Part shown: positions 1-5,546 of the stretch, in pieces
Numbering within the stretch: the stretch's first letter is position 1
Layout of the letters: each line of letters begins with the position of its first letter
Assembly: GCA_003558575.1 (NCBI GenBank)
Contig: PWPY01000013.1
Location: 1 to 5,579 of the forward strand
From: Desulfonatronovibrio sp.
Lineage (GTDB): Bacteria > Desulfobacterota > Desulfovibrionia > Desulfovibrionales > Desulfonatronovibrionaceae
Direction: 5' to 3'
Length of the DNA stretch: 5,579 nt
Notes under the pieces: model-generated
What the model was told of the DNA's origin: nothing
Databases searched by the model: none
The model's input: only the letters and a program-made list of their open reading frames with translations
Program-made: the position numbers and the translations under genes

Positions 1-2
1 AC

Positions 3-944
3 CCGCAAATGCAACGATTACGCGCATACCACCCCGACATTCCCGGCATTAGAAACAACTATGCCCACTATGCCGACGCTGTCGAACGCATGGACGCGCG
101 CGTGGGTGAACTGCTTGCCCGTCTGGATGCTGAAGGCCTGGCGGAAGACACCATCGTGATTTTCACTACCGATCACGGTGGCGTGATGCCGGGCAGCAAG
201 CGGTTTCTTACCGACAGCGGCACTCATTCCCCGTTGATCATACGCATACCTGAGAAATTCCGCCACCTCTGGCCAGCGGAAGAACCGGGGATGACTGTGG
301 ATCGCCTGGTCAGTTTCGTGGACATGCCGAAGACATGGCTGAGCATCGCCGGGGCGGAGGTGCCTGATTATATGCAGGGAAGAATCTTTCTCGGACCGGA
401 CACGGAGCCTGAACGCGAAACCCACTTCGCGTTCCGCGGTCGTATGGACGAGCGGTACGACGAAGTTCGCGCGGTCCGCGGCAAGCGTTTCCTCTATATC
501 CGGAATTACATGCCTTTCGTGCCCATGGGACAAAGGCTCGCCTACCTGTGGAACATGACGGCTACCCGGGCATGGGAAGCACATCACCGCGCCGGCAATA
601 CCGATGAGACCACCGGCAGATTCTTCCTGCCCAAGCCTTATGTCGAAGAGCTCTACGATACCGTGCGCGATCCCGACAACGTCATCAATCTCGCAGCACG
701 ACCGGAACATCGCGATGATCTCGACAGGATGCGGGCCGAATTGCGCAGGGCCTTTTCTTCATTTTCAGCCAGGGGGTTGGAGAAAACATGGCCGACTCCC
801 CCGGAGCCAACAGCACACGGCAGTGAGAGGCAAACATCTTTGATGCCGTATTCACCCCGCATCAGAGTGCCGACGGTCAGTACACTCTGCTGGTTCTGGA
901 ATACAGCCTCAGTAATGCGGTTCATGGCCATGGCAATGGCATAG
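3..944 (+). CDS. Sulfatase (SGSH/heparan N-sulfatase-like), C-terminal half, broken at both ends
   Basis: This is the C-terminal part of an alkaline-phosphatase-fold sulfatase, an enzyme that hydrolyses sulfate esters or sulfamates, typically of sulfated glycans. The frame is open to the left edge (Pro-Gln before the Met at 9), so that Met is internal and the N-terminal half with the Cys/Ser formylglycine site lies outside the window. Numbering from that Met, visible signatures are VERMDARVGELLARLD (25-40), the metal-binding strand end FTTDHGG (52-58, Asp55-His56), SKRFLTDSGTHSPLIIRIPEKF (in 63-84), MDERYDEVRAVRGKRFLYIRNYMP (in 146-169) and EELYDTVRDPDNVINLA (213-229). The SKR...DSG...PLI pattern is what I know from SGSH-like bacterial sulfatases. 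Convincing sulfatase sequence ends near residue 248 (about 752). Residues 249-311, down to the stop at 942-944, are only the antisense of ldh. G+C is visibly higher than in the rest of the window. The substrate cannot be told from this fragment. Confidence 0.85.
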   Translation, partial: PQMQRLRAYHPDIPGIRNNYAHYADAVERMDARVGELLARLDAEGLAEDTIVIFTTDHGGVMPGSKRFLTDSGTHSPLIIRIPEKFRHLWPAEEPGMTVDRLVSFVDMPKTWLSIAGAEVPDYMQGRIFLGPDTEPERETHFAFRGRMDERYDEVRAVRGKRFLYIRNYMPFVPMGQRLAYLWNMTATRAWEAHHRAGNTDETTGRFFLPKPYVEELYDTVRDPDNVINLAARPEHRDDLDRMRAELRRAFSSFSARGLEKTWPTPPEPTAHGSERQTSLMPYSPRIRVPTVSTLCWFWNTASVMRFMAMAMA

Positions 945-1648
945 TAAGTAGCATCTTTTTTTTCGATTACGTGGTAGGCTGCATTACGCACATTATCTTC
1001 AATCTCCTGTTTGTGGGGATGGATTGATTTTGAACAGGCCTTGCACCAGTCCATCAATGAAATACCTGCAATATTCACCCTGCTCCAGACCATGACTTCG
1101 CTGTCTCCGTGCTCTCCAATGACATAACCGTGTACGTTTCGCGAATCAATATTGTAAAACCTGGAAAGGAGGTAACGGAAACGCATGGTGTCCAGAACAG
1201 TTCCTGAACTGATGACCCGTTCAGGCGGGAGTCCGGAAACTTTCAAAGCCACATAAGTCAAAATATCCACCGGATTGCTGACCATTAAAATTATGGGATC
1301 AGGATTAAAGGCCATAATTTCGGGCACAATTTTTTCAATGATGCTGACGTTGCGTCTGGTCAGGTCCAGCCTTGTCTCTCCAGGCTTCTGGTTGGCTCCT
1401 GCTGCAATGACTACAATTTGAGCATCTTTGCACAATTCATAGCCTCCTGCCTGTATATCCACTGGTTTTACAAAGGGCAGGCCATGGTTTAGATCCATGG
1501 CCTCGCCTTCTGCCCTGGCCTTATTCTGGTCGATCAGTCCGATTTCCCTGGCTGATCCCTTGGTGGTCAAGGCATAGGCGTAAGACATGCCCACCATGCC
1601 CGTGCCCACTATGACCACCTTGCTGTGGCGATTTGTATTCTTCTGCAT
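653..1648 (-). CDS. ldh: L-lactate dehydrogenase, C-terminus replaced at the junction
   Basis: NAD-dependent L-lactate dehydrogenase, cytoplasmic, interconverting pyruvate and L-lactate. Counting from the GTG at 1657, it shows the Rossmann GTGMVG (18-23), Asp43 selecting NAD, and the active-site loop NQKPGETR (89-96). Gln90 in that loop marks lactate rather than malate dehydrogenase, which has Arg there, and Arg96 is the mobile-loop arginine. Also present are SNPVD (Asn128), LDTMRFR (Asp156, Arg159), the catalytic GEHGDSE (His183), DATYYAIAMA (Thr237) and VGTLMRGEYGIKDVCLSLP. All catalytic and substrate residues are there. I prefer the ATG at 1648 over the GTG at 1657 because GGAG lies 8 bases before it. 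LDH-like sequence ends at about Leu311 (725). The remaining 23 residues, to the stop at 653-655, are antisense of the sulfatase, so probably the last ~5-12 native residues of the final helix are missing. It has its own promoter and is divergent from the S9 gene. Confidence 0.9.
   Translation of the reverse strand: MQKNTNRHSKVVIVGTGMVGMSYAYALTTKGSAREIGLIDQNKARAEGEAMDLNHGLPFVKPVDIQAGGYELCKDAQIVVIAAGANQKPGETRLDLTRRNVSIIEKIVPEIMAFNPDPIILMVSNPVDILTYVALKVSGLPPERVISSGTVLDTMRFRYLLSRFYNIDSRNVHGYVIGEHGDSEVMVWSRVNIAGISLMDWCKACSKSIHPHKQEIEDNVRNAAYHVIEKKDATYYAIAMAMNRITEAVFQNQQSVLTVGTLMRGEYGIKDVCLSLPCAVGSGGVGHVFSNPLAENEEKALRNSARILSRSSRCSGRAARLMTLSGSRTVS
725..755. other. Junction between sulfatase-type and ldh-type DNA
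   Basis: Two convergent genes break into each other here. Reading plus, 723-752 still encodes sulfatase-like DRMRAELRRA. Reading minus, 751-725 still encodes LDH-like ALRNSARIL. Left of 725 the minus frame stops looking like LDH, and right of 755 the plus frame stops looking like sulfatase. Neither gene has its own stop codon near its family's usual end. G+C drops from about 60% to the mid-40s across this point. The cause may be a chimeric assembly join or a real recombination; the window alone cannot decide. Confidence 0.7.
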
Positions 1649-1654
1649 TTTAGT

Positions 1655-1660
1655 CACTCC
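1655..1660 (-). promoter_or_regulatory. Shine-Dalgarno site deciding the ldh start
   Basis: On the minus strand GGAGTG is followed by ACTAAA and then ATG (1648). GGAG is 8 bases from the ATG, a normal distance. For the alternative GTG at 1657 the same GGA would lie directly against the start codon, which makes that start unlikely. The protein would therefore begin MQKNTNR. Confidence 0.6.
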
Positions 1661-1678
1661 AGTCCTGCTTTCAGGAAT

Positions 1679-1707
1679 ATAATAGATTCATCTGATGGGT
1701 CTGCAAA
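1679..1707 (-). promoter_or_regulatory. Candidate sigma70 promoter of ldh
   Basis: On the minus strand there is TTTGCA (1707-1702, 4 of 6 to TTGACA), a 17-base spacer, and TATTAT (1684-1679, 5 of 6 to TATAAT). Transcription would start near 1672, about 24 bases before the ATG, just upstream of the ribosome binding site. The perfect inverted repeat GTCAG-G-CTGAC lies upstream at 1720-1730. Confidence 0.5.
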
Positions 1708-1719
1708 AAGACATTTATT

Positions 1720-1730
1720 GTCAGGCTGAC
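1720..1730. repeat. Inverted repeat GTCAGGCTGAC upstream of ldh promoter
   Basis: Perfect 5-base arms (GTCAG/CTGAC) around one central base. The centre lies about 53 bases upstream of the predicted ldh transcription start, a usual place for an activator site. A further GTCAG half-site occurs at 1777-1781. Short repeats like this also occur by chance, so a regulatory role is only inferred. Confidence 0.3.
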
Positions 1731-1811
1731 CAGTTTTCCTCCAAAAGAGGCCATTACTTATTACATGGTATTTTTTGTCAGCTTAGTCAACTATGCCCCG
1801 GTAATTATTTG

Positions 1812-1855
1812 TTGAATGTAGGTCGCAACCAGCGTACAAATTCATAAGGCGCCTT
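1812..1855 (+). promoter_or_regulatory. Weak promoter candidate and palindrome before the S9 peptidase gene
   Basis: TTGAAT (1812-1817), a 17-base spacer and TACAAA (1835-1840) each match sigma70 boxes at 4 of 6 positions; this is the best arrangement I found upstream of the S9 gene. The perfect 10-base palindrome AAGGCGCCTT (1846-1855) would lie at the predicted transcription start, where a repressor could act. Nothing stronger is visible in 1658-1906. Confidence 0.25.
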
Positions 1856-1906
1856 TTAAACGGTTATCACGCTGTTAGAGAACTCACAGCCACCCATGAG
1901 GTTATT

Positions 1907-3934
1907 ATGAGAAAATTATATTTAATGATTATTGTCTGCACTATTATTACCCTGTCGTGTTCAACTACTTATGTTAATGATGAGCAGAGACTGACTTATC
2001 TGGATCAATTACCGCCCTTGCTGGACAGGGAGCTTTTCTTCGACGATGCAGAGGTTGATGGGGCCAGGCTGTCCCCGGATGGCAAGTCCATAATATTTCG
2101 GCAAAAATATAATGGGGTTATGAATATCTGGGTCAAAAGCATAGATGAGCCATTTGAAAAGGCAAGGCCCATGACTGCTGACAGCCGCCCAGTACATGGT
2201 TTCTTCTGGAGTAGAGACAGCAGACTCATTCTTTATGTGCAGGATCAGGGTGGAGATGAAAATTATAATCTGTATGCAGTGAACCCGGCTCATGAGCCTG
2301 ATCCTGATACGGGTGTGCCTGCTCCAAAAATTATTACAGAATATCAGGGCGTTCAGACCAGGATTTTATCTGTCCCCCGCAAAGATCATGAACATATTGT
2401 TATTGGCATTAATGAGCGCGATCCTTCACTTCATGACGCCTACAGAGTCAACCTCAATACCGGGGAGCGGGAGCTGGTTTTTGAAAATACTCACAATATT
2501 ACTGGCTGGACATTTGATGATTACGGAAAGTTGCGTTTTGTTTCTAAGCAGACCCCGGATGGAGGATCTGAAATCCTGAAGGTCAAGGATGATGAACTTG
2601 AGCAGGTGTATCAGGTGGCTTTTGGTGAAAGGGCCTGGATTTCAAGATTCTGTAAAGATAATGAACTGGTATATATGGTCACAAATAAGGGCGATGATGT
2701 TGACCTTACCAGGCTGGTCATTTTTGATCCTGAAACCGGCCAGAAAGAGCTGGTGGAAAAAGACCCTGAGGGTGAAGCTGATTTTGGAGGAGCTATTTTT
2801 TCAGAAATCAGTCATGAACTGCTGGCTACAACTTATGTTGGAGATAAGGAGCGGATATACTTTCATAATCAGCAGTTCAGGGAAGATTATGAGAAGATCA
2901 GGGGACAGATTCCTGAAGGAGACATTCACTTCAGATCAAGAAGTGATGATGAAGATACATGGCTCATAGTAGTCAGCCGGGATATTGATCCGGGCAGTGT
3001 ATATGTTTTTGACCGAAATTCTCAAAAAGTTACTCTTCTTTACAGATCCAGGCCTGACCTGCCTTCTGAGCACCTGGCCCATATGGTGCCCATCAGGTAT
3101 TCATCTAAGGATGGTTTGTCCATTCCTGCTTACCTGACTCTGCCCAAAGGGCCTGAGCCGAAAAACCTGGCGCTGGTAGTTCTGCCGCATGGAGGACCCT
3201 GGGTTCGGGATACATGGGGTTATGATCCACAGGTGCAGTTTCTGGCGAATCGGGGGTACGCTGTGCTGCAGCCCAATTTCAGAGGTTCTTCTGGTTTTGG
3301 AAAGAGTTTTTTGAATGCAGGTAATAAGGAATGGGGCACGGGTTATATGCAGCATGATATAACAGCTGGAGTCAAATACCTGATTGACAAGGGTGTAGCC
3401 GATCCTCAGCGTGTTGGTATTTACGGGACTTCATACGGTGGTTTTGCCGCTCTTTCCGGTCTGGCATTTACCCCGGATCTTTACTCTGCAGGTATTTCCA
3501 ATGTTGGTCCTTCAAATATAATTACCCTTATTGAGTCAGTTCCGCCCTACTGGCTTCCAGCAATCAAGTCCTTTCATTTACGGGTAGGCGACCCGGATAA
3601 TCCTGAAGACAGAGCCAGACTTGAAGAACAGTCTCCACTTTTTTCTGCTGATCAGATTAAAGCCCCCCTGCTTGTGGTGCAGGGTGCCAATGATCCGCGA
3701 GTCATTCAGCGTGAATCGGATCAGATTGTGGATGTTTTGCGGGAAAAAGACAGGCAGGTATATTACTTAGTGGCTCCGGATGAAGGACACGGCTTTACTG
3801 TCAGGGAGAACAGACTTGCATTTTTTGTAAAAATGGAACGCTTTTTTTCTCAGCATCTCGGCGGACGATACCAGAAAGATGTGGCTTTAGATATTGAACA
3901 AAGGCTTGAGAAAATCAGTGTTTATCCTGAATGA
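1907..3934 (+). CDS. S9 family (prolyl oligopeptidase-type) serine peptidase, lipoprotein
   Basis: A 675-residue serine peptidase of clan SC, family S9, the group of prolyl oligopeptidase, dipeptidyl peptidase IV and acylaminoacyl peptidase, which cleave short peptides. Residues 1-18 form a lipoprotein signal: basic MRK, a hydrophobic stretch and TLSC with Cys18 as the lipidated residue. Ser19 at +2 fits outer-membrane sorting. Residues ~45-385 are a beta-propeller with WD40-like (PD40) blades such as ARLSPDGKSIIF (53-64) and WSRDSRLILYVQDQGGDENY (101-120). Residues ~395-652 are the alpha/beta-hydrolase domain, with HGGP (428-431), NFRGSSGFG (457-465), nucleophile Ser509 in GTSYGG, Asp596 in GANDPRV and His628 in DEGHGF. 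The triad is complete and the length normal. The start is supported by GAGG (1898-1901) five bases before the ATG. The gene is monocistronic as far as visible, divergent from ldh and convergent with mltC. The exact cleavage specificity within S9 cannot be assigned. Confidence 0.93.
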   Translation: MRKLYLMIIVCTIITLSCSTTYVNDEQRLTYLDQLPPLLDRELFFDDAEVDGARLSPDGKSIIFRQKYNGVMNIWVKSIDEPFEKARPMTADSRPVHGFFWSRDSRLILYVQDQGGDENYNLYAVNPAHEPDPDTGVPAPKIITEYQGVQTRILSVPRKDHEHIVIGINERDPSLHDAYRVNLNTGERELVFENTHNITGWTFDDYGKLRFVSKQTPDGGSEILKVKDDELEQVYQVAFGERAWISRFCKDNELVYMVTNKGDDVDLTRLVIFDPETGQKELVEKDPEGEADFGGAIFSEISHELLATTYVGDKERIYFHNQQFREDYEKIRGQIPEGDIHFRSRSDDEDTWLIVVSRDIDPGSVYVFDRNSQKVTLLYRSRPDLPSEHLAHMVPIRYSSKDGLSIPAYLTLPKGPEPKNLALVVLPHGGPWVRDTWGYDPQVQFLANRGYAVLQPNFRGSSGFGKSFLNAGNKEWGTGYMQHDITAGVKYLIDKGVADPQRVGIYGTSYGGFAALSGLAFTPDLYSAGISNVGPSNIITLIESVPPYWLPAIKSFHLRVGDPDNPEDRARLEEQSPLFSADQIKAPLLVVQGANDPRVIQRESDQIVDVLREKDRQVYYLVAPDEGHGFTVRENRLAFFVKMERFFSQHLGGRYQKDVALDIEQRLEKISVYPE

Positions 3935-4130
3935 ATCTCCAAACGGCTTTTTGGCGGACTCTATACTTGAAGACTGCGGGTTTCTTACACGCGTGTTCTT
4001 CAGTTCGGCCAAATAAGCCAATCATTGTGTCGTACGCACGGTCAGCACATGTAAAAGATTCGACTTGCTGGCGTAGTTCACGCGGAAATCGTTCAGCAGC
4101 CTGCCTGATAAGTATTTTTTCAGCATCCTG
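3915..4130 (-). other. Open minus-strand frame in the convergent spacer, possible gene remnant
   Basis: The 225-base spacer between the S9 gene and mltC has no recognisable gene. On the minus strand one frame stays open for 71 codons, from just after a TAA (4133-4131) to a TGA (3917-3915), running into the last bases of the S9 gene. Its translation has an ordinary protein-like composition (for example RQAAERFPRELRQQVESF). It has no ATG in its first 35 codons or so and no ribosome binding site, and I recognise no family. It may be a decayed fragment or chance. The plus-strand frame 3931-4134, which overlaps the S9 stop, looks less protein-like and I do not call it. Confidence 0.2.
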
Positions 4131-4159
4131 TTAAGGCCAAGCAGTGGTGTTTCTGCAAG

Positions 4160-5296
4160 TCAAGTGTACTTGTTTTTGAATCTGACCACTTTGGGGAGAT
4201 AATTCCTGGTTTCCTGATATGGAAGGTTGCGGACCAGATGGTTGTATACCTGGCTGCTGGTCATGGAGTTTATCCGGTCAAAGGCCCGGTCCCGGTTCCG
4301 GTCAAAGGCACGCAACACATTGCCGCTTCCTGTATTGTATCCTGAGATGACACAATATTCTTTAGATCTGGCATTTTTGATCCGGGACAGATAACGGGTG
4401 AACAGGATATGCAAATAGGCGGATCCCATCCGGATATTGTTTTCCGGCACAAACAGATAGTCTCTGGTGGGTATGCCGTCACGGCTGTATATCAGGCGAT
4501 GGGCATCCCTGCCCCCTGTCTCGGGGACGATCTGCATCAGGCCGTAAGCCGGAACATGGCTGACGGCGTATGGATTGAAACTGCTTTCAGCCTCTATTAT
4601 TGCATAAATAAGGGCTGTTTCTAAGTTGTAACGCCTGGCCTGAGCAGTGACAAACCCCTGATAACGCTGCTGCTGGCCCCGGTTGTGTTCTTTGATCATG
4701 TTGAACGTTACAAAATGCCGCTGGCGGTTATTGTAGATATCTTTTTGATAAGCGGTGTTCATGAGATGATTTGCAAACTGATTAGCTCTCCATTCCCAGC
4801 GGATCGGCTGATTCTGATGATCTCTAACCACATGCAGAAGAAAAGGCTCCCCGCCGATGTTAACATCTTCGTCTGAAAGAAGGTCAACCTTGGTGGGATC
4901 TGCCGGAGTGAGCAAAGTATTGGCAATGGCTGACCTGAGTTTTTCCCGGGGGTTGTCTTTTTCCACGGTTTCCACCCTGATGATGCCGGATTCAAAATTG
5001 ATGACAGCCCTTGTCTGATAGTTGTCTGTATATTTTACGTACTCTCTCGGGGTTGGTAATTTCTCATCCCCCCATTCCTTGAGCAGGGCCTTGACCATGT
5101 TTTCAATCTGTCTGCGCACTATGCTGTCCAAGGCTCCCACTCCGGTTGTAGGAAATGCTGAACCAACCTGTGGCACGGTTCCTCTGGCAACCTGCTCGCC
5201 AATGGTAATGGCCCTGCGAACATCGGTGGTCTTGCATCCGACACTGAAAAAAAGGGATGACAGGCCCAGGGTGTACAGAAAGTAGCGCCGATTCAC
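4160..5296 (-). CDS. mltC: Membrane-bound lytic murein transglycosylase C-like lipoprotein
   Basis: A lytic transglycosylase that cuts the MurNAc-GlcNAc bond of peptidoglycan, leaving 1,6-anhydro-MurNAc; it acts in the periplasm, anchored by lipid. It is 378 residues, against about 359 for E. coli MltC. Residues 1-21 are a lipoprotein signal ending SVGC (Cys21, Lys22 at +2), with a twin-arginine-like start RRYFL (3-7). Residues ~95-200 match the MltC N-terminal domain (DUF3393): INFESGIIRVET (99-110), VDLLSDEDVNIGGEPFLL (137-154) and PIRWEWRA (164-171). Residues ~213-376 are the SLT domain, with catalytic Glu237 in AESSFNPYAVS, YGLMQIVPETGGRD (251-264), ENNIRMGSAYL (285-295) and GYNTGSGNVLRAF (319-331). 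The start is GTG, supported by a GAGGA box seven bases upstream; no other start would keep the signal peptide. It is convergent with the S9 gene and driven by a strong promoter at 5386-5414. Confidence 0.93.
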   Translation of the reverse strand: MNRRYFLYTLGLSSLFFSVGCKTTDVRRAITIGEQVARGTVPQVGSAFPTTGVGALDSIVRRQIENMVKALLKEWGDEKLPTPREYVKYTDNYQTRAVINFESGIIRVETVEKDNPREKLRSAIANTLLTPADPTKVDLLSDEDVNIGGEPFLLHVVRDHQNQPIRWEWRANQFANHLMNTAYQKDIYNNRQRHFVTFNMIKEHNRGQQQRYQGFVTAQARRYNLETALIYAIIEAESSFNPYAVSHVPAYGLMQIVPETGGRDAHRLIYSRDGIPTRDYLFVPENNIRMGSAYLHILFTRYLSRIKNARSKEYCVISGYNTGSGNVLRAFDRNRDRAFDRINSMTSSQVYNHLVRNLPYQETRNYLPKVVRFKNKYT

Positions 5297-5303
5297 AAAT
5301 TTA

Positions 5304-5308
5304 TCCTC
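5304..5308 (-). promoter_or_regulatory. Shine-Dalgarno site supporting the GTG start of mltC
   Basis: On the minus strand GAGGA is followed by seven bases (TAAATTT) and GTG at 5296. The good spacing, and the fact that the lipoprotein signal begins directly at this GTG, fix the non-ATG start. The next in-frame Met is at residue 67, beyond the lipidation site. Confidence 0.75.
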
Positions 5309-5361
5309 AGGTTGTTTTGTTCATTATCAGGAGTTTGCATCATGCTGGCATCTACCACTGC

Positions 5362-5373
5362 CCAGAATTCTGG
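5362..5373. repeat. Perfect 12-base palindrome CCAGAATTCTGG, possible operator for mltC
   Basis: All 12 bases are self-complementary. The site lies just downstream of the mltC -10 box (5386-5391), within the first ~20 transcribed bases, where a bound repressor would block initiation or escape. The regulator is unknown and the role is inferred from position only. Confidence 0.35.
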
Positions 5374-5385
5374 TCAATGGCCAAA

Positions 5386-5414
5386 GTTATAGCAATTACA
5401 TGAAAAATTTTCAA
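5386..5414 (-). promoter_or_regulatory. Strong sigma70-type promoter of mltC with extended -10
   Basis: On the minus strand TTGAAA (5414-5409, 5 of 6) is followed by a 17-base spacer and TATAAC (5391-5386, 5 of 6), preceded by TGC, an extended -10 motif. Transcription would begin near 5379, leaving a leader of about 80 bases before the GTG. The -35 box sits inside the inverted repeat at 5401-5413. Confidence 0.65.
5401..5413. repeat. Inverted repeat TGAAAA-A-TTTTCA over the mltC -35 box
   Basis: Six-base perfect arms around one central base, overlapping the mltC -35 hexamer (5409-5414). A protein bound here would compete with RNA polymerase. The repeat is A/T-rich, so chance or an UP-element-like role is also possible. 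Confidence 0.3.
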
Positions 5415-5437
5415 AAGATACAAGCTGATCACATCCT

Positions 5438-5455
5438 TGCATATATAAAGATGCA
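5438..5455. repeat. Inverted repeat TGCAT-N8-ATGCA next to the rightward promoter
   Basis: Five-base perfect arms (5438-5442 and 5451-5455) with an A/T-rich eight-base centre, ending one base before the -35 box of the rightward promoter at 5456. The arrangement resembles a dimeric regulator site placed for activation, but no regulator is identified. Confidence 0.3.
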
Positions 5456-5483
5456 TTGACTACTCTTGTGGGGTTGATATAAT
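5456..5483 (+). promoter_or_regulatory. Strong rightward sigma70-type promoter
   Basis: TTGACT (5456-5461, 5 of 6), a 16-base spacer and a perfect TATAAT (5478-5483). Transcription would start near 5490 and run off the right edge of the window. It is divergent from the mltC promoter, with about 41 bases between the two -35 boxes. Confidence 0.65.
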
Positions 5484-5495
5484 TTAGACTAAGAT

Positions 5496-5515
5496 AATAT
5501 AACCTCACTAAATGA
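5496..5515 (+). other. Sequence resembling a T3/T7-type phage RNA polymerase promoter
   Basis: The core CCTCACTAAA (5503-5512) is identical to ten consecutive bases of the T3 RNA polymerase consensus as I remember it, and 15 of 20 positions agree over the whole site. The usual GGG initiation triplet is replaced by TGA. No phage gene is visible, so chance similarity is the default reading. Confidence 0.12.
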
Positions 5516-5546
5516 ACATAATAAATAGGGTTCTTCGACGTTTTGT

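Noticed and set aside
18..710. Long open frame of 230 codons on the minus strand opposite the sulfatase
   Set aside because: The plus strand shows clear sulfatase motifs throughout. The antisense translation has no recognisable domain and is explained by the high G+C of this stretch.
653..724. Extra 23-residue tail on LDH as a genuine fusion
   Set aside because: It is the antisense of the conserved sulfatase EELYDTVRDPDN region and is rich in Ser and Arg, as antisense translations often are.
753..944. C-terminal extension of the sulfatase (63 residues)
   Set aside because: It is exactly opposite conserved LDH sequence and does not resemble a sulfatase end, so it is read-through after the junction and not a domain.
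1738..1750. CCTC-CAAAA-GAGG hairpin in the ldh/S9 spacer
   Set aside because: It has a four-base stem and no T-run on the correct side in either direction, and no gene ends there.
2292..2969. Alternative plus-strand frames of 95 and 126 codons inside the S9 gene
   Set aside because: They are shadows of the S9 coding frame, which carries continuous propeller homology across the region.
4161..4177. CAAGTGTACTTG followed by TTTTT as a terminator for the S9 gene
   Set aside because: The stem is only four or five A/T-rich pairs with almost no loop, and it overlaps the mltC stop codon. It is too weak to call a terminator.
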